The notes below the pieces were generated by a model. That model saw only the letters and a program-made list of their open reading frames with translations. It ran no database searches and was not told the origin of the DNA. Shown here in pieces: positions 1 through 8,300 of a stretch of DNA of 64,000 nt. The position numbers and the translations under genes are program-made. The DNA is taken from contig MKTB01000033.1 in the NCBI GenBank assembly GCA_001897525.1, positions 62,001 to 126,000 of the forward strand, given 5' to 3'. Positions within the stretch are counted from its first letter, which is position 1; every line of letters begins with the position of its first letter. The stretch comes from Bacteroidetes bacterium 43-16. GTDB lineage: Bacteria; Bacteroidota; Bacteroidia; Chitinophagales; Chitinophagaceae.

Positions 1-1281
1 TGCGCCATAGGCCAGGTTCCAGGCATTGGAACCACCAGTAATCCAGCTGAGCTGTGCAGAGTTAGTGCTGATATTTTGCGCGTTTAATGCTGAAGGTACA
101 TTACAGGTCAGAGAGGTAACGAAGCTACCGATGATCAATTCCTGCCTGCCAGATACAGCTGTTTTGCTGAGGGTATTATTCGCAGCATCTTTTGTAGCTG
201 CCCACAGTCCCCATACAGAGTCCATGCTGTAACGCTTGAAGAGGTCGATACCACCTTCAAAAGTATTGGCAGCAGGGAAGTTGGTATAATTGTACACCAG
301 GTTATAGCTGGTCGTATCCGTTACCGGGAACACGCCATAATAAACATTGTTGCTGCCGGGATTGCTGATGCCTGCAGTCGTGTTGGGCACAGCATTTACT
401 TTGAATAAATGAATACCAGTGGTATTATTGTTGATATTGTTCAGTTGTACATTCCCGTTGACCGCAGAGTTAAGGCTTAATGTATGGCCGGTATAAGAAG
501 CCGCATATAATTGTGCAGATTCATCACCTATAGAAGCACCGCTGGCAATGCGTGCAGGAGTATTGACAAAAGTGCCATTGAAAAAGCCGGTACTGCTCGC
601 AGCAGCATTAGTAACTGCTGTGCCGGAGGCCTCATCCATTCGGTAATAAGCTATCAGGCCGGTTTCTGTTCCACCCAGCTTGCGACACATATCGCTGCGG
701 ATATCGGCCACAGAACGTACCGTATTCCAGATGCGTACCTCATCCATGTCGCCATCTATCGGGTAAGCTCCGTTACCATCTGCGCCAATGCGAAACGGTA
801 AGGCCGCATCAATAGAGTAACCGGAATCTGTAGCGATGCTTACGGGGTTGCCGCTCTGTACACCATTTACATAAGCAGTAATGCTCCCGTTACGTTTTAC
901 CGTAACTGCGACGTGGTTCCATTTGGCATAATTGAGCGTCATATTTACATCCTTACGGGTACGGCCCGCAGCACGGAAGTTGAAGCGGAATGTATTGGCT
1001 GCATAGCGACACCATACGATGCCGGTATTACCGCCATTGTCCCAGTTTTTATTACCCAGGAATACCGGGTCAGAACTATTGCTTCTGACTTTGATCCACA
1101 TTTCTAAGGTAAAGTCTGATTGTGCCAGTGAGCGCGACAGGGAATCGCCCATGTTGACGTGGCTGTTCGCGCTGAAACTAAGTGCTTTGGCTGCACCCTG
1201 TCCATAAGATGAGGCACTTTTTCCCAGGCTTGTACCCAGCAACAGCAGGGTCAATAGCCTTAATAGTAATTTTGTGTTCAT
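1..1281 (-). CDS. Secreted LamG / fibronectin type III protein, 3' end outside window
   Basis: The frame is open from an ATG at 1281 down to base 1, giving 427 residues without a stop, so the gene is cut by the window edge. A signal peptide covers about residues 1-24 (Leu-rich, MNTKLLLRLL...). A LamG/concanavalin-A-like jelly roll follows, roughly residues 30-235, with the typical EMWIKV start strand, a DEVRIWN motif near 178 and YYRMDEASG near 210. A fibronectin type III domain begins near residue 390 (NISTNSAQLSW). Such proteins bind surface glycans or act as adhesins, and a T9SS tail is likely beyond the edge (inference). It lies 61 bases behind the phosphatase-like gene on the same strand, with a hairpin terminator between them, so co-transcription would be partial. 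Confidence 0.85.
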   Translation of the reverse strand, partial: MNTKLLLRLLTLLLLGTSLGKSASSYGQGAAKALSFSANSHVNMGDSLSRSLAQSDFTLEMWIKVRSNSSDPVFLGNKNWDNGGNTGIVWCRYAANTFRFNFRAAGRTRKDVNMTLNYAKWNHVAVTVKRNGSITAYVNGVQSGNPVSIATDSGYSIDAALPFRIGADGNGAYPIDGDMDEVRIWNTVRSVADIRSDMCRKLGGTETGLIAYYRMDEASGTAVTNAAASSTGFFNGTFVNTPARIASGASIGDESAQLYAASYTGHTLSLNSAVNGNVQLNNINNNTTGIHLFKVNAVPNTTAGISNPGSNNVYYGVFPVTDTTSYNLVYNYTNFPAANTFEGGIDLFKRYSMDSVWGLWAATKDAANNTLSKTAVSGRQELIIGSFVTSLTCNVPSALNAQNISTNSAQLSWITGGSNAWNLAYGA

Positions 1282-1310
1282 TATGTTTTGTTTGAAATAA
1301 GCTAAAGAAA

Positions 1311-1341
1311 AGCGGATGCCTTGCGGCACCCGCTGTGAAAG
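1311..1341 (-). terminator. Hairpin terminator after the phosphatase-like gene
   Basis: Read on the minus strand, AGCGGGTGCC and GGCATCCGCT pair around a GCAA loop (1311-1334), with one wobble. TTTCTTT follows. It starts 8 bases after the stop codon at 1343. Confidence 0.7.
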
Positions 1342-1342
1342 G

Positions 1343-2644
1343 TTATTGTAAAACGATTTTTCTTACCGTTTGTTTACCGTTATTGGTCACATTCATGAAG
1401 TAAATACCTTTAGGCAGTGTGGTCAGGTCAAAAGGTACTACCGTTAAACCTGTTGCACCCTGGGTGCTTTTGCTTTGTACTGCTGCGCCATTGATGTTCT
1501 GGATGCGGATCTCAATGTTGCCGGTCACATCTTTAAAGGCTACTTTAAAAGTACCGTTATTAGGGTTAGGGAAGATGCCAAATTCAATGGCCGCATTGCG
1601 CATATCTTCTACATAAGTAGGATTGGTCGGTTCTGTAGTATCTGTCGTGTCGTTCAATAACCATGATTTACCATCGAGGTTCCATGCAGGGTTGGTTTCC
1701 GGGCTTTCACAGCCTGATCCTTTCATGATGTGTGCTAATGCCGTTACCGCGATATCCGTTAATACCGGGGTGTTGTTCAATAAGGTCGTGTCCACCGGGT
1801 TGGCAGGCATATAATAGCTGCCGGGATCTGGTCCGGTGATCTGCAGATGTGGTACGCTCGGTCCTGATGCTACCCACCAGATATGACGTTCTGTATTGGA
1901 CTGGCCACCGTGCGTGGTACCTATACCGCCATGATCTGTCGTAAGCATGATCAGCCAGTCTTCCTGTGCATAAGTAGGACGTTGGTATAATTTCGCCAAC
2001 ACCTCACCTATTTCCTGGTCTACCGTTTGAATGGCATTCATATATTGCGGATTATTAGGATTGAAGCCTGAAGAGTGCCCTGCAGCATCAGTTTCATCAT
2101 AGTGGATGAACAGGATGTCCAGGTTGGGGTCATTCAACTGGATCTTGGCTGCAGCCGTTACGGCACCTTGCCCGTGTGTTCCGGCATCAATAGATTGATT
2201 AAAGCCACTGTTGAATACATATCCGGCAGTATTGTTACTGTTTGTAGGGTCGTTCATCGGGTCCCAGGTGATGATCTGTACGGCTTTCAGGTTAGGCAGA
2301 CATTCTTTGGCCCTTTTGGGAAAGTAAGGATAATTGGCATAGTTAGGGTTCGTATAGCTGTTGTTGGTGACCTGGTGTTTGGCTTCCCATACACCGGTCA
2401 GCATCGTAGACCAGGAGGCACCGCTGGAGGTAGCGCCACAATGCCAGGAGTCAAACGTGTACAGGCCATTCGCCATCAAAGTGTCGATATTAGGGGTGTT
2501 GGCCTGTTGCAAGGCATCTGATCTTACACCGTCGATACCGATGAATAATACTTTAGGCTTTTTAACTGTTCCTGTCTGTGCAGAAAGGGTTACAGCAGAA
2601 CCGATCAGTAATGCGCCGGTCAGTAATTTTTTAATCGTTTTCAT
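1343..2644 (-). CDS. T9SS-secreted alkaline phosphatase superfamily protein
   Basis: The protein has 433 residues with a Sec signal peptide ending at about residue 23 (TLSAQ). The alkaline phosphatase / nucleotide pyrophosphatase fold is shown by IGIDGVRSD (metal ligand Asp38), a nucleophile region ATSSGASWSTMLTG with candidate Ser73/Ser74, DETDAAGH, and TTDHGG followed by a later RH. These supply the usual two-metal Asp/His set. Residues from about 356 form a T9SS type A sorting tail (IFPNPNNG... GIYFMNV ... KIVLQ). The substrate is probably a phosphate mono- or diester or a phosphonate, but it cannot be fixed from sequence. The gene sits 65 bases behind the TonB-dependent receptor on the same strand, so hydrolysis outside the cell and receptor-mediated uptake of the product are likely coupled. 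Confidence 0.88.
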   Translation of the reverse strand: MKTIKKLLTGALLIGSAVTLSAQTGTVKKPKVLFIGIDGVRSDALQQANTPNIDTLMANGLYTFDSWHCGATSSGASWSTMLTGVWEAKHQVTNNSYTNPNYANYPYFPKRAKECLPNLKAVQIITWDPMNDPTNSNNTAGYVFNSGFNQSIDAGTHGQGAVTAAAKIQLNDPNLDILFIHYDETDAAGHSSGFNPNNPQYMNAIQTVDQEIGEVLAKLYQRPTYAQEDWLIMLTTDHGGIGTTHGGQSNTERHIWWVASGPSVPHLQITGPDPGSYYMPANPVDTTLLNNTPVLTDIAVTALAHIMKGSGCESPETNPAWNLDGKSWLLNDTTDTTEPTNPTYVEDMRNAAIEFGIFPNPNNGTFKVAFKDVTGNIEIRIQNINGAAVQSKSTQGATGLTVVPFDLTTLPKGIYFMNVTNNGKQTVRKIVLQ

Positions 2645-2709
2645 TGCAGAGATGATTTGTATACGTTTTTAATGTGTTTGATTAAATATTTGGGATGAAA
2701 TGGTTTGTT

Positions 2710-5655
2710 TTAAAAATTATAGCGCAGGCCGATCAATCCTCTCATGGCATAGTACTCCGTCTTTAAAGGACGTTCCTTTTGTCCGCGGTACATGGTATAA
2801 GGCGTATTGGTCAGGTTGTTGATCTCTGTGAATACCGAGAAGTATTCTTTGAAATTGTAGGCAAAAGAGTAGTCCAGTGTCAGGCTACGGCCTACATATA
2901 CATCGTAGTCATTGCCCTGGTGCAGGATCAGCATTTTTTCAGAGGCAGGGTCCTTTACCGCGTAGAGGTTGAGCTCATATAAATAAGGATCGCGATAGTT
3001 AAGCCCGATGCGGGTAGTGATGCGTGGGTTTTCATAGAACAGTGCTACATTCAATACGTTGGGCGACTGCCGGGGTAAAGCCTGCGGCTTGTCTCGGGCA
3101 TCAATGCGCATTTGCGAGTAGGTATAAGAATAGTTGATGTTCACACCCAGGTTTTTCCAGATGCCCGGTAAGAAGCGCATTTTGCTCATAAGGGAAGCTT
3201 CGATACCTGCAGCAAAAGCTTCCGGTGCATTCTGGAATTTTTTGGCGATGACACCACCAGGGATCTGGAATTCATTCGATACCCCGTTATTGTCAGCACT
3301 GCTGCTTTCAAATGCGGTGTAGATGTGATCTTTCACCTGTTTGTAGAACCCGGATAGGCTAAACATACTGGAAGCGCTCATATAGCGTTCATAAGCCAGG
3401 TCATAGTTCCAGGAGTAAGTGGGCTTCAGGTCAGGGTTGCCGTAGACAAGGTCATTGTTAGAATAGTTGATGGCTGCGGCTCCAGGCTTTATCTCGTTGA
3501 AGTTAGGCCTGCGGAAAGAGCGGGTGATCGCCAGGCGCAGGTTTTGCTTATCGGTTATGGCATACTTTGCATTCAGCATAGGTAATACCGATAGGTAGCT
3601 TTTCCCGGAACGTACCGAAGTAAGGGCTACAGTGCCCAGTGCAGGGTCTACGGTAATAATACTGTCTGCTTCTACGGTAGGGCTGGTGTATTCTACTCTT
3701 ACACCCGGTACCAAAGTCAGCTGAGGGGCTATGTTCCATTCTGCCATGGCGTAAGCCGCATACACGCTTTCCTTGTATTTATAACTAGAGCCTACCATTT
3801 GCTGGAAGTAAGGCGTGCTCGTTCCGAATGGAATATGGCGCAGTGTATCGCCCAGGCTGTTCACGAAATTGTCGATCTGTTTGCCATTCAGGAAGGGGAG
3901 TAGTTTGCCGCGGTAAGGGCTGCCGAGTTCTGCAAGGAAGCCGCCTCTTTCATTGAAAGATCGGGGATTGAAGCTGTTGTAAAGGATAGAAGGGCTGAGG
4001 TCTTTATTGCGCTCCCAGAGCTCCAGGCCTGCATTGCGACGGCCTTCCTTGATCCGCATTTTGCTGCCGAATTTTATTTTTAATTTATTGGTGGCTGCAT
4101 ATTGAAGATCAATTTGAGCTACTATGGGATCTTTTTCCCAGGTCTCATTCGTTTCTGAATAAGCACGGGTAAAGGCAAATGAAGTATCGGAAGGATTGAT
4201 GAGCGGTACGTTTTCATATACCGGTTGTATGTTGCGGTAATCATCGCCATAGCCGGGTTCCGGGCTGTCGGTCTTCAATAATTTCAAGCGGTCGTATGCA
4301 TTGCGCTCATCAGTTACCTGTCCGTTCTCATCCAGGTAAAGAAAGTCTTTGAAGTTTATTGATTTTTCAAACTCTACAACATGGTAACCATTGCGCGGAT
4401 CTCCTTTGGCAAAAGGTACTGCACCATATTGGAAATGGTTACTGTAGCTGGCGATGCGCCAGTTGGCCGATAGTTTTGAAGAAGGCTTTAATTCTCCGCC
4501 TAGCTCAGCACCCCAGAAATTGGTCTGCATAATGTTGTGGATGTTCTGCAGCCGGATGGATTGCCCCCAGCCCGTGCTCCAGTTGTACATGGTCTTGCGG
4601 TTGTACTCTTCATCCGTCATGCGGCCATAAACACCTTTTGCATAGATCTTGGCGCGATCATTGAATTTATATTCCAGTGCAGCATTGGCCCCTACAGTAT
4701 TACGCTGCCCTTCATAATCCCTGAGTTCCAGGCGGGACAGGGACTGGTCAATATTTGATCCGTAGAATACCTGGTAGTTATCCGTTGCCCAGTTGCGTTT
4801 GTATAAAGATGCTCCGGCAAAATAGCCGAATTTGCCATCCTTGCTGCGGTTGCCATAAGCAAGCGCTCCGTTGAAGATGGGTTTCTGTGCCTGTGCATTG
4901 TATCCTGCACCCAGGTTTGCCTGGATAGATTTCTTGGCTGGTGCACTTTTCGTCATGAAGTTGGCGCTTCCGCCGATGGCATCACCTTCCATATCGGGCG
5001 ATAATGTTTTGGATACGACAATATAATCCACCATACTGGAAGGAAAGATGTCGAAGTTCATCGCGCGGGTCTTGGACTCTTCATCCGCTACGGGCATCCG
5101 GTCACCGTTTACCAGTGCGGCGCTCCAGTCGGAAGGCGTACCGCGAAAGGAGATGAAGCGGCCTTCTCCCTGGTCAGATTCCATTACTACTCCGGGCAGG
5201 CGCTGAACGGCTTCTGCTACATTGCGGTCCGGCAGCTTGGCTACCCCTTCTGCCGATACGATATTGGAGAAGACCAGGGAAGATTTCATCATGTTCAGCG
5301 CTTTGGTCTCGGTGCCGCGGGTATTGGCGGTCACCGAAACGGCACTGAGCATATGATCTGATTCTTTCAGTTCTATAAGGCCCAGGTCAAGGTCTCCGTT
5401 GAGGTCTATAGGTTGTGCATGGTTTTCGTAGCCCAGGGAAGATACCTGCAGGGTATATTGTCCCGTAGGGATACCTGTAAGGATAAATGTACCGTCCAGT
5501 TCTGTGACCGTATAGTATTGGTTGTTGGCCACAGATACCGTAATGCCGGGCAGCATGCCCTGCTGGTCTTTTATACTGCCTTTTATAGTGGCTGTCTGTG
5601 CCGCCACGGCCCCGGGTAAAATACTACAAACGATATATGTAGCTATGTTTTTCAT
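2710..5655 (-). CDS. TonB-dependent receptor with CarboxypepD_reg-like N-domain
   Basis: This 981-residue outer-membrane active transporter begins with a signal peptide (about 1-19). A carboxypeptidase-regulatory-like beta sandwich follows at about 22-105 (IKGSIKDQQG ... GTFILTGIPTGQYTLQV). The plug domain, about 115-235, carries LPDRNVAEAVQRLPGV and FISFRGTPSDWS. A 22-strand barrel ends in the terminal aromatic LRYNF. The LPDRNVAEAVQRLPGV plug signature recalls the TonB-Xanth-Caul class. No SusD-like partner is present, unlike glycan loci. Its neighbours are a His-rich secreted protein upstream (23 bases) and a secreted phosphatase-like enzyme downstream. The ligand is unknown; an organophosphorus compound is suggested by context only. 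Confidence 0.93.
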   Translation of the reverse strand: MKNIATYIVCSILPGAVAAQTATIKGSIKDQQGMLPGITVSVANNQYYTVTELDGTFILTGIPTGQYTLQVSSLGYENHAQPIDLNGDLDLGLIELKESDHMLSAVSVTANTRGTETKALNMMKSSLVFSNIVSAEGVAKLPDRNVAEAVQRLPGVVMESDQGEGRFISFRGTPSDWSAALVNGDRMPVADEESKTRAMNFDIFPSSMVDYIVVSKTLSPDMEGDAIGGSANFMTKSAPAKKSIQANLGAGYNAQAQKPIFNGALAYGNRSKDGKFGYFAGASLYKRNWATDNYQVFYGSNIDQSLSRLELRDYEGQRNTVGANAALEYKFNDRAKIYAKGVYGRMTDEEYNRKTMYNWSTGWGQSIRLQNIHNIMQTNFWGAELGGELKPSSKLSANWRIASYSNHFQYGAVPFAKGDPRNGYHVVEFEKSINFKDFLYLDENGQVTDERNAYDRLKLLKTDSPEPGYGDDYRNIQPVYENVPLINPSDTSFAFTRAYSETNETWEKDPIVAQIDLQYAATNKLKIKFGSKMRIKEGRRNAGLELWERNKDLSPSILYNSFNPRSFNERGGFLAELGSPYRGKLLPFLNGKQIDNFVNSLGDTLRHIPFGTSTPYFQQMVGSSYKYKESVYAAYAMAEWNIAPQLTLVPGVRVEYTSPTVEADSIITVDPALGTVALTSVRSGKSYLSVLPMLNAKYAITDKQNLRLAITRSFRRPNFNEIKPGAAAINYSNNDLVYGNPDLKPTYSWNYDLAYERYMSASSMFSLSGFYKQVKDHIYTAFESSSADNNGVSNEFQIPGGVIAKKFQNAPEAFAAGIEASLMSKMRFLPGIWKNLGVNINYSYTYSQMRIDARDKPQALPRQSPNVLNVALFYENPRITTRIGLNYRDPYLYELNLYAVKDPASEKMLILHQGNDYDVYVGRSLTLDYSFAYNFKEYFSVFTEINNLTNTPYTMYRGQKERPLKTEYYAMRGLIGLRYNF

Positions 5656-5678
5656 TAGGAATGATTGAATAAGAAAAA

Positions 5679-6116
5679 TTAATTGTGTTGATGTGCCTCT
5701 TCGTGATCATGATGCTTCGGGTCCGGTACTTCCGGCTTCGGATGCAGGCTGTCTCTGTGCTGTATCATCATCTGTGCATATTCCGGGATGCGGAAGTATT
5801 GTACGATCGGGATTACTTCGTTGTAAAAATTTTCTTTAAAGAATAAGGCTCTTTCTGTAACGGGTAGTGTGGCAAAAATGGATTTATACTCTTTTATGCA
5901 GGCATTAAAGACTTCTTCGGCTTTTTCTGTTACGCTTAAGGGTAGTTGAAACTTCTGTACCTTATAAATATCGCCGGCTATTGCAAAGCGATGGGTCAAC
6001 ATATTGACCTGTACCTCTTTTGTCATTTGTGTCCTGCTGTCTGAAGGTGAGCCCGCTATCGCAGGAGGGATGCTGCTGCAGGTGGCGAGGCCGATGAGGA
6101 GGATGATCTTTTTCAT
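5679..6116 (-). CDS. Small secreted protein with histidine-rich tail
   Basis: The start chosen is the ATG at 6116, giving MKKIILLIGLATCSS and a clear Sec signal peptide (mature after about AIAG). An upstream alternative at 6149 would add residues that spoil the signal and lies inside the -7 box. The mature part is about 120 residues, helical, with no domain I recognise. It ends in a His/Asp/Glu cluster (KHHDHEEAHQHN), a likely metal-binding tail. It is the first gene of the leftward operon and lies 23 bases before the TonB-dependent receptor. It may chelate a metal for the phosphatase-like enzyme or help the receptor; both are inference. Confidence 0.75.
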   Translation of the reverse strand: MKKIILLIGLATCSSIPPAIAGSPSDSRTQMTKEVQVNMLTHRFAIAGDIYKVQKFQLPLSVTEKAEEVFNACIKEYKSIFATLPVTERALFFKENFYNEVIPIVQYFRIPEYAQMMIQHRDSLHPKPEVPDPKHHDHEEAHQHN

Positions 6117-6146
6117 AAAGCTTCTTTTTTGAAGAATTGAACAGAA

Positions 6147-6226
6147 CAAAAGTAATCAACGTTTGTTTACATATGCTTAACTCTTGTTTACCAAATTGTT
6201 AATTTAAGAAGTAAACATTTATTTAC
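6147..6226. promoter_or_regulatory. Divergent promoter with TTGTTTAC operator-like repeats
   Basis: A minus-strand -7 box TACTTTTG lies at 6154-6147, driving the leftward operon. Two identical TTGTTTAC octamers at 6163-6170 and 6184-6191 are exactly 21 bases apart (two helical turns), overlapping the space just upstream of that box. A further imperfect palindrome, GTAAA-N6-TTTAC, is at 6211-6226. The reverse complement GTAAACAA recurs at 6852-6859. The layout suits binding by the adjacent XRE-cupin regulator; that regulator is the candidate, not proven. Confidence 0.6.
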
Positions 6227-6258
6227 ATTATAGTATGCGCCAATTGAGAAAGAGGTAA

Positions 6259-6266
6259 TAACTTTG
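6259..6266 (+). promoter_or_regulatory. -7 box (TAACTTTG) for the XRE-cupin gene
   Basis: It matches the Bacteroidota TAnnTTTG consensus. Transcription would begin near 6273, leaving a leader of about 13 bases before the ATG at 6286. No good TTTG is found at the expected -33 distance. Confidence 0.5.
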
Positions 6267-6285
6267 GTGTATATATATACGACAC

Positions 6286-6855
6286 ATGGAAGGAGCATTT
6301 TTGTTAGAGGTAAGCCGCAGGATCAAAGAATACCGGTATGAAAAACGATTGACGGTACAGCAGCTGGCAGATCGTTCAGGGGTGAGCAAGGGCCTGATCT
6401 CCCAGATCGAGAACGGAAGAAGTATTCCTTCCCTTCCTGTATTGTTCAGCATTATCCAGTCGCTGGAGATGGCCGTAAGCCATTTTTTCAGCGGTATTAA
6501 TTTGCAGATGCCTAATGTGATCGTGCAACGTAAAAAAGACTATGAATCCTTTACCAAAGAGGATGCCAAGGGTTTTTTGTACAAACGTATCTTCGTGAAA
6601 AGCCTTGCTTCTTCTACCGTTGATTTTGTGATCCTGGAGTTAAGCAAAAATGCAAAAAGAGAAGAGGTAGTGACGGATGCTTTTGAATACAAGTATATGA
6701 TACAAGGTGAATGTGAGTACCTGATCAATGGAGAGACTTATGCTTTGTCGGAAGGAGATTCTTTATTTTTTGACGGTCGTCTCCCACACCTGCCCCGGAA
6801 CACGGGTACCGATAAATGCATTATGCTGATCGTTTATTTCTTTAATCAAAAGTAA
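6286..6855 (+). CDS. XRE-family HTH regulator with C-terminal cupin
   Basis: The protein has 189 residues. Residues about 4-65 form a lambda-repressor-type helix-turn-helix (VQQLADRSGVSKGLISQIENG). The second half, about 105-187, is a small cupin sensor barrel (YKYMIQGECEYLINGETY ... DSLFFDGRLPHLPRN). Regulators of this build usually sense a small ligand of the pathway they control. It is transcribed away from the receptor/phosphatase operon and lies upstream of the transporter and HAD genes. The operator-like repeats on both of its sides suggest autoregulation and control of both operons (inference). Confidence 0.9.
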   Translation: MEGAFLLEVSRRIKEYRYEKRLTVQQLADRSGVSKGLISQIENGRSIPSLPVLFSIIQSLEMAVSHFFSGINLQMPNVIVQRKKDYESFTKEDAKGFLYKRIFVKSLASSTVDFVILELSKNAKREEVVTDAFEYKYMIQGECEYLINGETYALSEGDSLFFDGRLPHLPRNTGTDKCIMLIVYFFNQK

Positions 6856-6939
6856 ACAAATACTAAACATTAATTTAGCATTAAGGTAACATAGGCTGAG
6901 TACTTTCGCGCAGAGATACAAATACTAAACTTTAGTTTA
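6852..6939 (+). promoter_or_regulatory. Duplicated operator-like palindromes before the transporter gene
   Basis: The 13-mer ACAAATACTAAAC occurs identically at 6856-6868 and 6918-6930, 62 bases apart. Each copy opens a palindrome: CTAAA-N6-TTTAG at 6863-6878, and the perfect TAAACT-TT-AGTTTA at 6926-6939, which ends one base before the ATG at 6940. GTAAACAA (6852-6859) overlaps the stop codon of the regulator gene. A weak -7 box, TACTTTCG, lies between them at 6901-6908. Binding at both sites would bracket that promoter. Confidence 0.6.
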
Positions 6940-8250
6940 ATGAATGTAAAGCGCAGATTGACGGCCGAAGCCAATTCGTTTTCCTTTATTTGTTTTGCCA
7001 CCCTGGCTTCTTTCCTGACCTATACGGCTATGTATGCGGTAAGAAAGGCTTTTGTTGCCGGTACTTATGACGGGCAGGCTTTCCTGGGTGTGGATTATAA
7101 GATCTGGCTGGTATGTGCACAGACGATCGGCTATACTTTATCTAAATATATAGGTATAAAAGTGGTGGCCGAGAATACTGCCCGGCAGCGTCCCCGCTAT
7201 ATTATCGGGCTTATCCTTATTTCTGTGCTGGCACTGGCTTTATTTGCCCTTATTCCTGCTCCTTATAATATATTAGCACTTTTCCTGAACGGCCTGCCCA
7301 TAGGTATGATCTTCGGCCTGATCTTTAATTACCTGGAGGGCCGCAGAAGTACCGAGATCCTGGTGGTAGGACTGACCATCACGCAGATTGTTTCATCCGG
7401 TTTTATCAAAAGTATCGGACAGTACTTTATCCATACTTTAGGAGTGGCCGATAGCTGGATGCCTTTCCTGGTGGGGATTTGCTTCCTGCCCGTGCTTTTG
7501 CTGGCGGTATGGATGCTGGAGCAGTTGCCCCGGCAGACGGCCGAGGATATCGCCCTCAAGTCGGTACGTATGCCTATGAACAAAAGTGAACGCCTTGCTT
7601 TTTTCCGTTTCTTTTTTAGCGGCCTGGCTATATTTATGGTCAGTTATATACTGATGACCAGCTACCGTGATTTCCGGGATAATTTTGCACCGGAAATATG
7701 GCGCGGGCTGGGCTTTGAAGGTAATGCTTCCATTTTTACCATCAGCGAGATACCGGTGTCGGTGATTATATTGCTGCTGATGATCTTTATGCAAGGCATC
7801 CGGGACAATCTGCGTGCTTTTATGCTGATCCATGCCATCAGTTTTGTGGGTGCCATTATTATGCTGCTGAGTACCTTTTGCTATGGCTCGGGGATGATCA
7901 GCCCGGAGGTATGGATCTGCGCGACGGGTATTGGCCTTTATATCGCTTATGTGCCGGCAAATACTATATTTTTTGAACGTATGCTGGCGGTATTCCGCTA
8001 CCCGGGCAATGCCGGTTTTATCGGGGTTATGGCCGATTTCTTCGGTTATTGCGGAAGTATTGGTGTGCTCTTCTATAAAAATTTCTACGACAGCAAGATG
8101 AGCTATGTAGATTTTTTCTACCATACTACTATTTTTATCGGGGCGCTTTTGCTCATCAGCCAGGCGGCTTCTGCCTTTTATTTCCTGCGTAAAGCAAGGG
8201 CTAAGCGTAAAGAAATGTCTTCAGAACAACTCAACAAAAGTTTAGTATAA
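6940..8250 (+). CDS. DUF5690 major facilitator superfamily transporter
   Basis: The protein has 436 residues with about 12 membrane helices. The first helix ends in YAVRKAF (Arg35), matching the YxVRKNF of the organophosphate:phosphate antiporters GlpT and UhpT, where that Arg binds phosphate. A second in-membrane Arg follows in TSYRDFRDNF of helix 7, as in GlpT. I recognise the protein as the Bacteroidota DUF5690 family. A role in moving a phosphorylated or phosphonate compound across the inner membrane follows from these residues and from the HAD neighbour 50 bases downstream; the exact substrate is unknown. Two operator-like palindromes precede it. Confidence 0.82.
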   Translation: MNVKRRLTAEANSFSFICFATLASFLTYTAMYAVRKAFVAGTYDGQAFLGVDYKIWLVCAQTIGYTLSKYIGIKVVAENTARQRPRYIIGLILISVLALALFALIPAPYNILALFLNGLPIGMIFGLIFNYLEGRRSTEILVVGLTITQIVSSGFIKSIGQYFIHTLGVADSWMPFLVGICFLPVLLLAVWMLEQLPRQTAEDIALKSVRMPMNKSERLAFFRFFFSGLAIFMVSYILMTSYRDFRDNFAPEIWRGLGFEGNASIFTISEIPVSVIILLLMIFMQGIRDNLRAFMLIHAISFVGAIIMLLSTFCYGSGMISPEVWICATGIGLYIAYVPANTIFFERMLAVFRYPGNAGFIGVMADFFGYCGSIGVLFYKNFYDSKMSYVDFFYHTTIFIGALLLISQAASAFYFLRKARAKRKEMSSEQLNKSLV

Positions 8251-8299
8251 GTAATTTATTGTTTTATATTTGTAAACTATATTCATTTTAAACATTTAA
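8240..8299 (+). promoter_or_regulatory. Internal promoter with TAAAC-type motifs before the HAD gene
   Basis: A -7 box TATATTTG lies at 8265-8272, with TTTA 20 bases upstream (8241-8244). GTTTAGTAT (8240-8248) is the reverse complement of the ATACTAAAC core found before the transporter gene. GTAAAC at 8272-8277 and TAAACATTTAA just before the ATG resemble the same half-site. The region is AT-rich, so chance matches are possible. Confidence 0.4.
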
Positions 8300-8300
8300 T

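Noticed and set aside
2075-2521. Plus-strand ORF inside the phosphatase-like gene
   Set aside because: It overlaps a gene with clear motifs on the other strand and has no signal or domain.
1343-2644. Specific naming as phosphonoacetate hydrolase (PhnA)
   Set aside because: Only the general alkaline phosphatase superfamily motifs are visible. PhnA-specific residues cannot be confirmed, and the T9SS tail is unusual for that enzyme.
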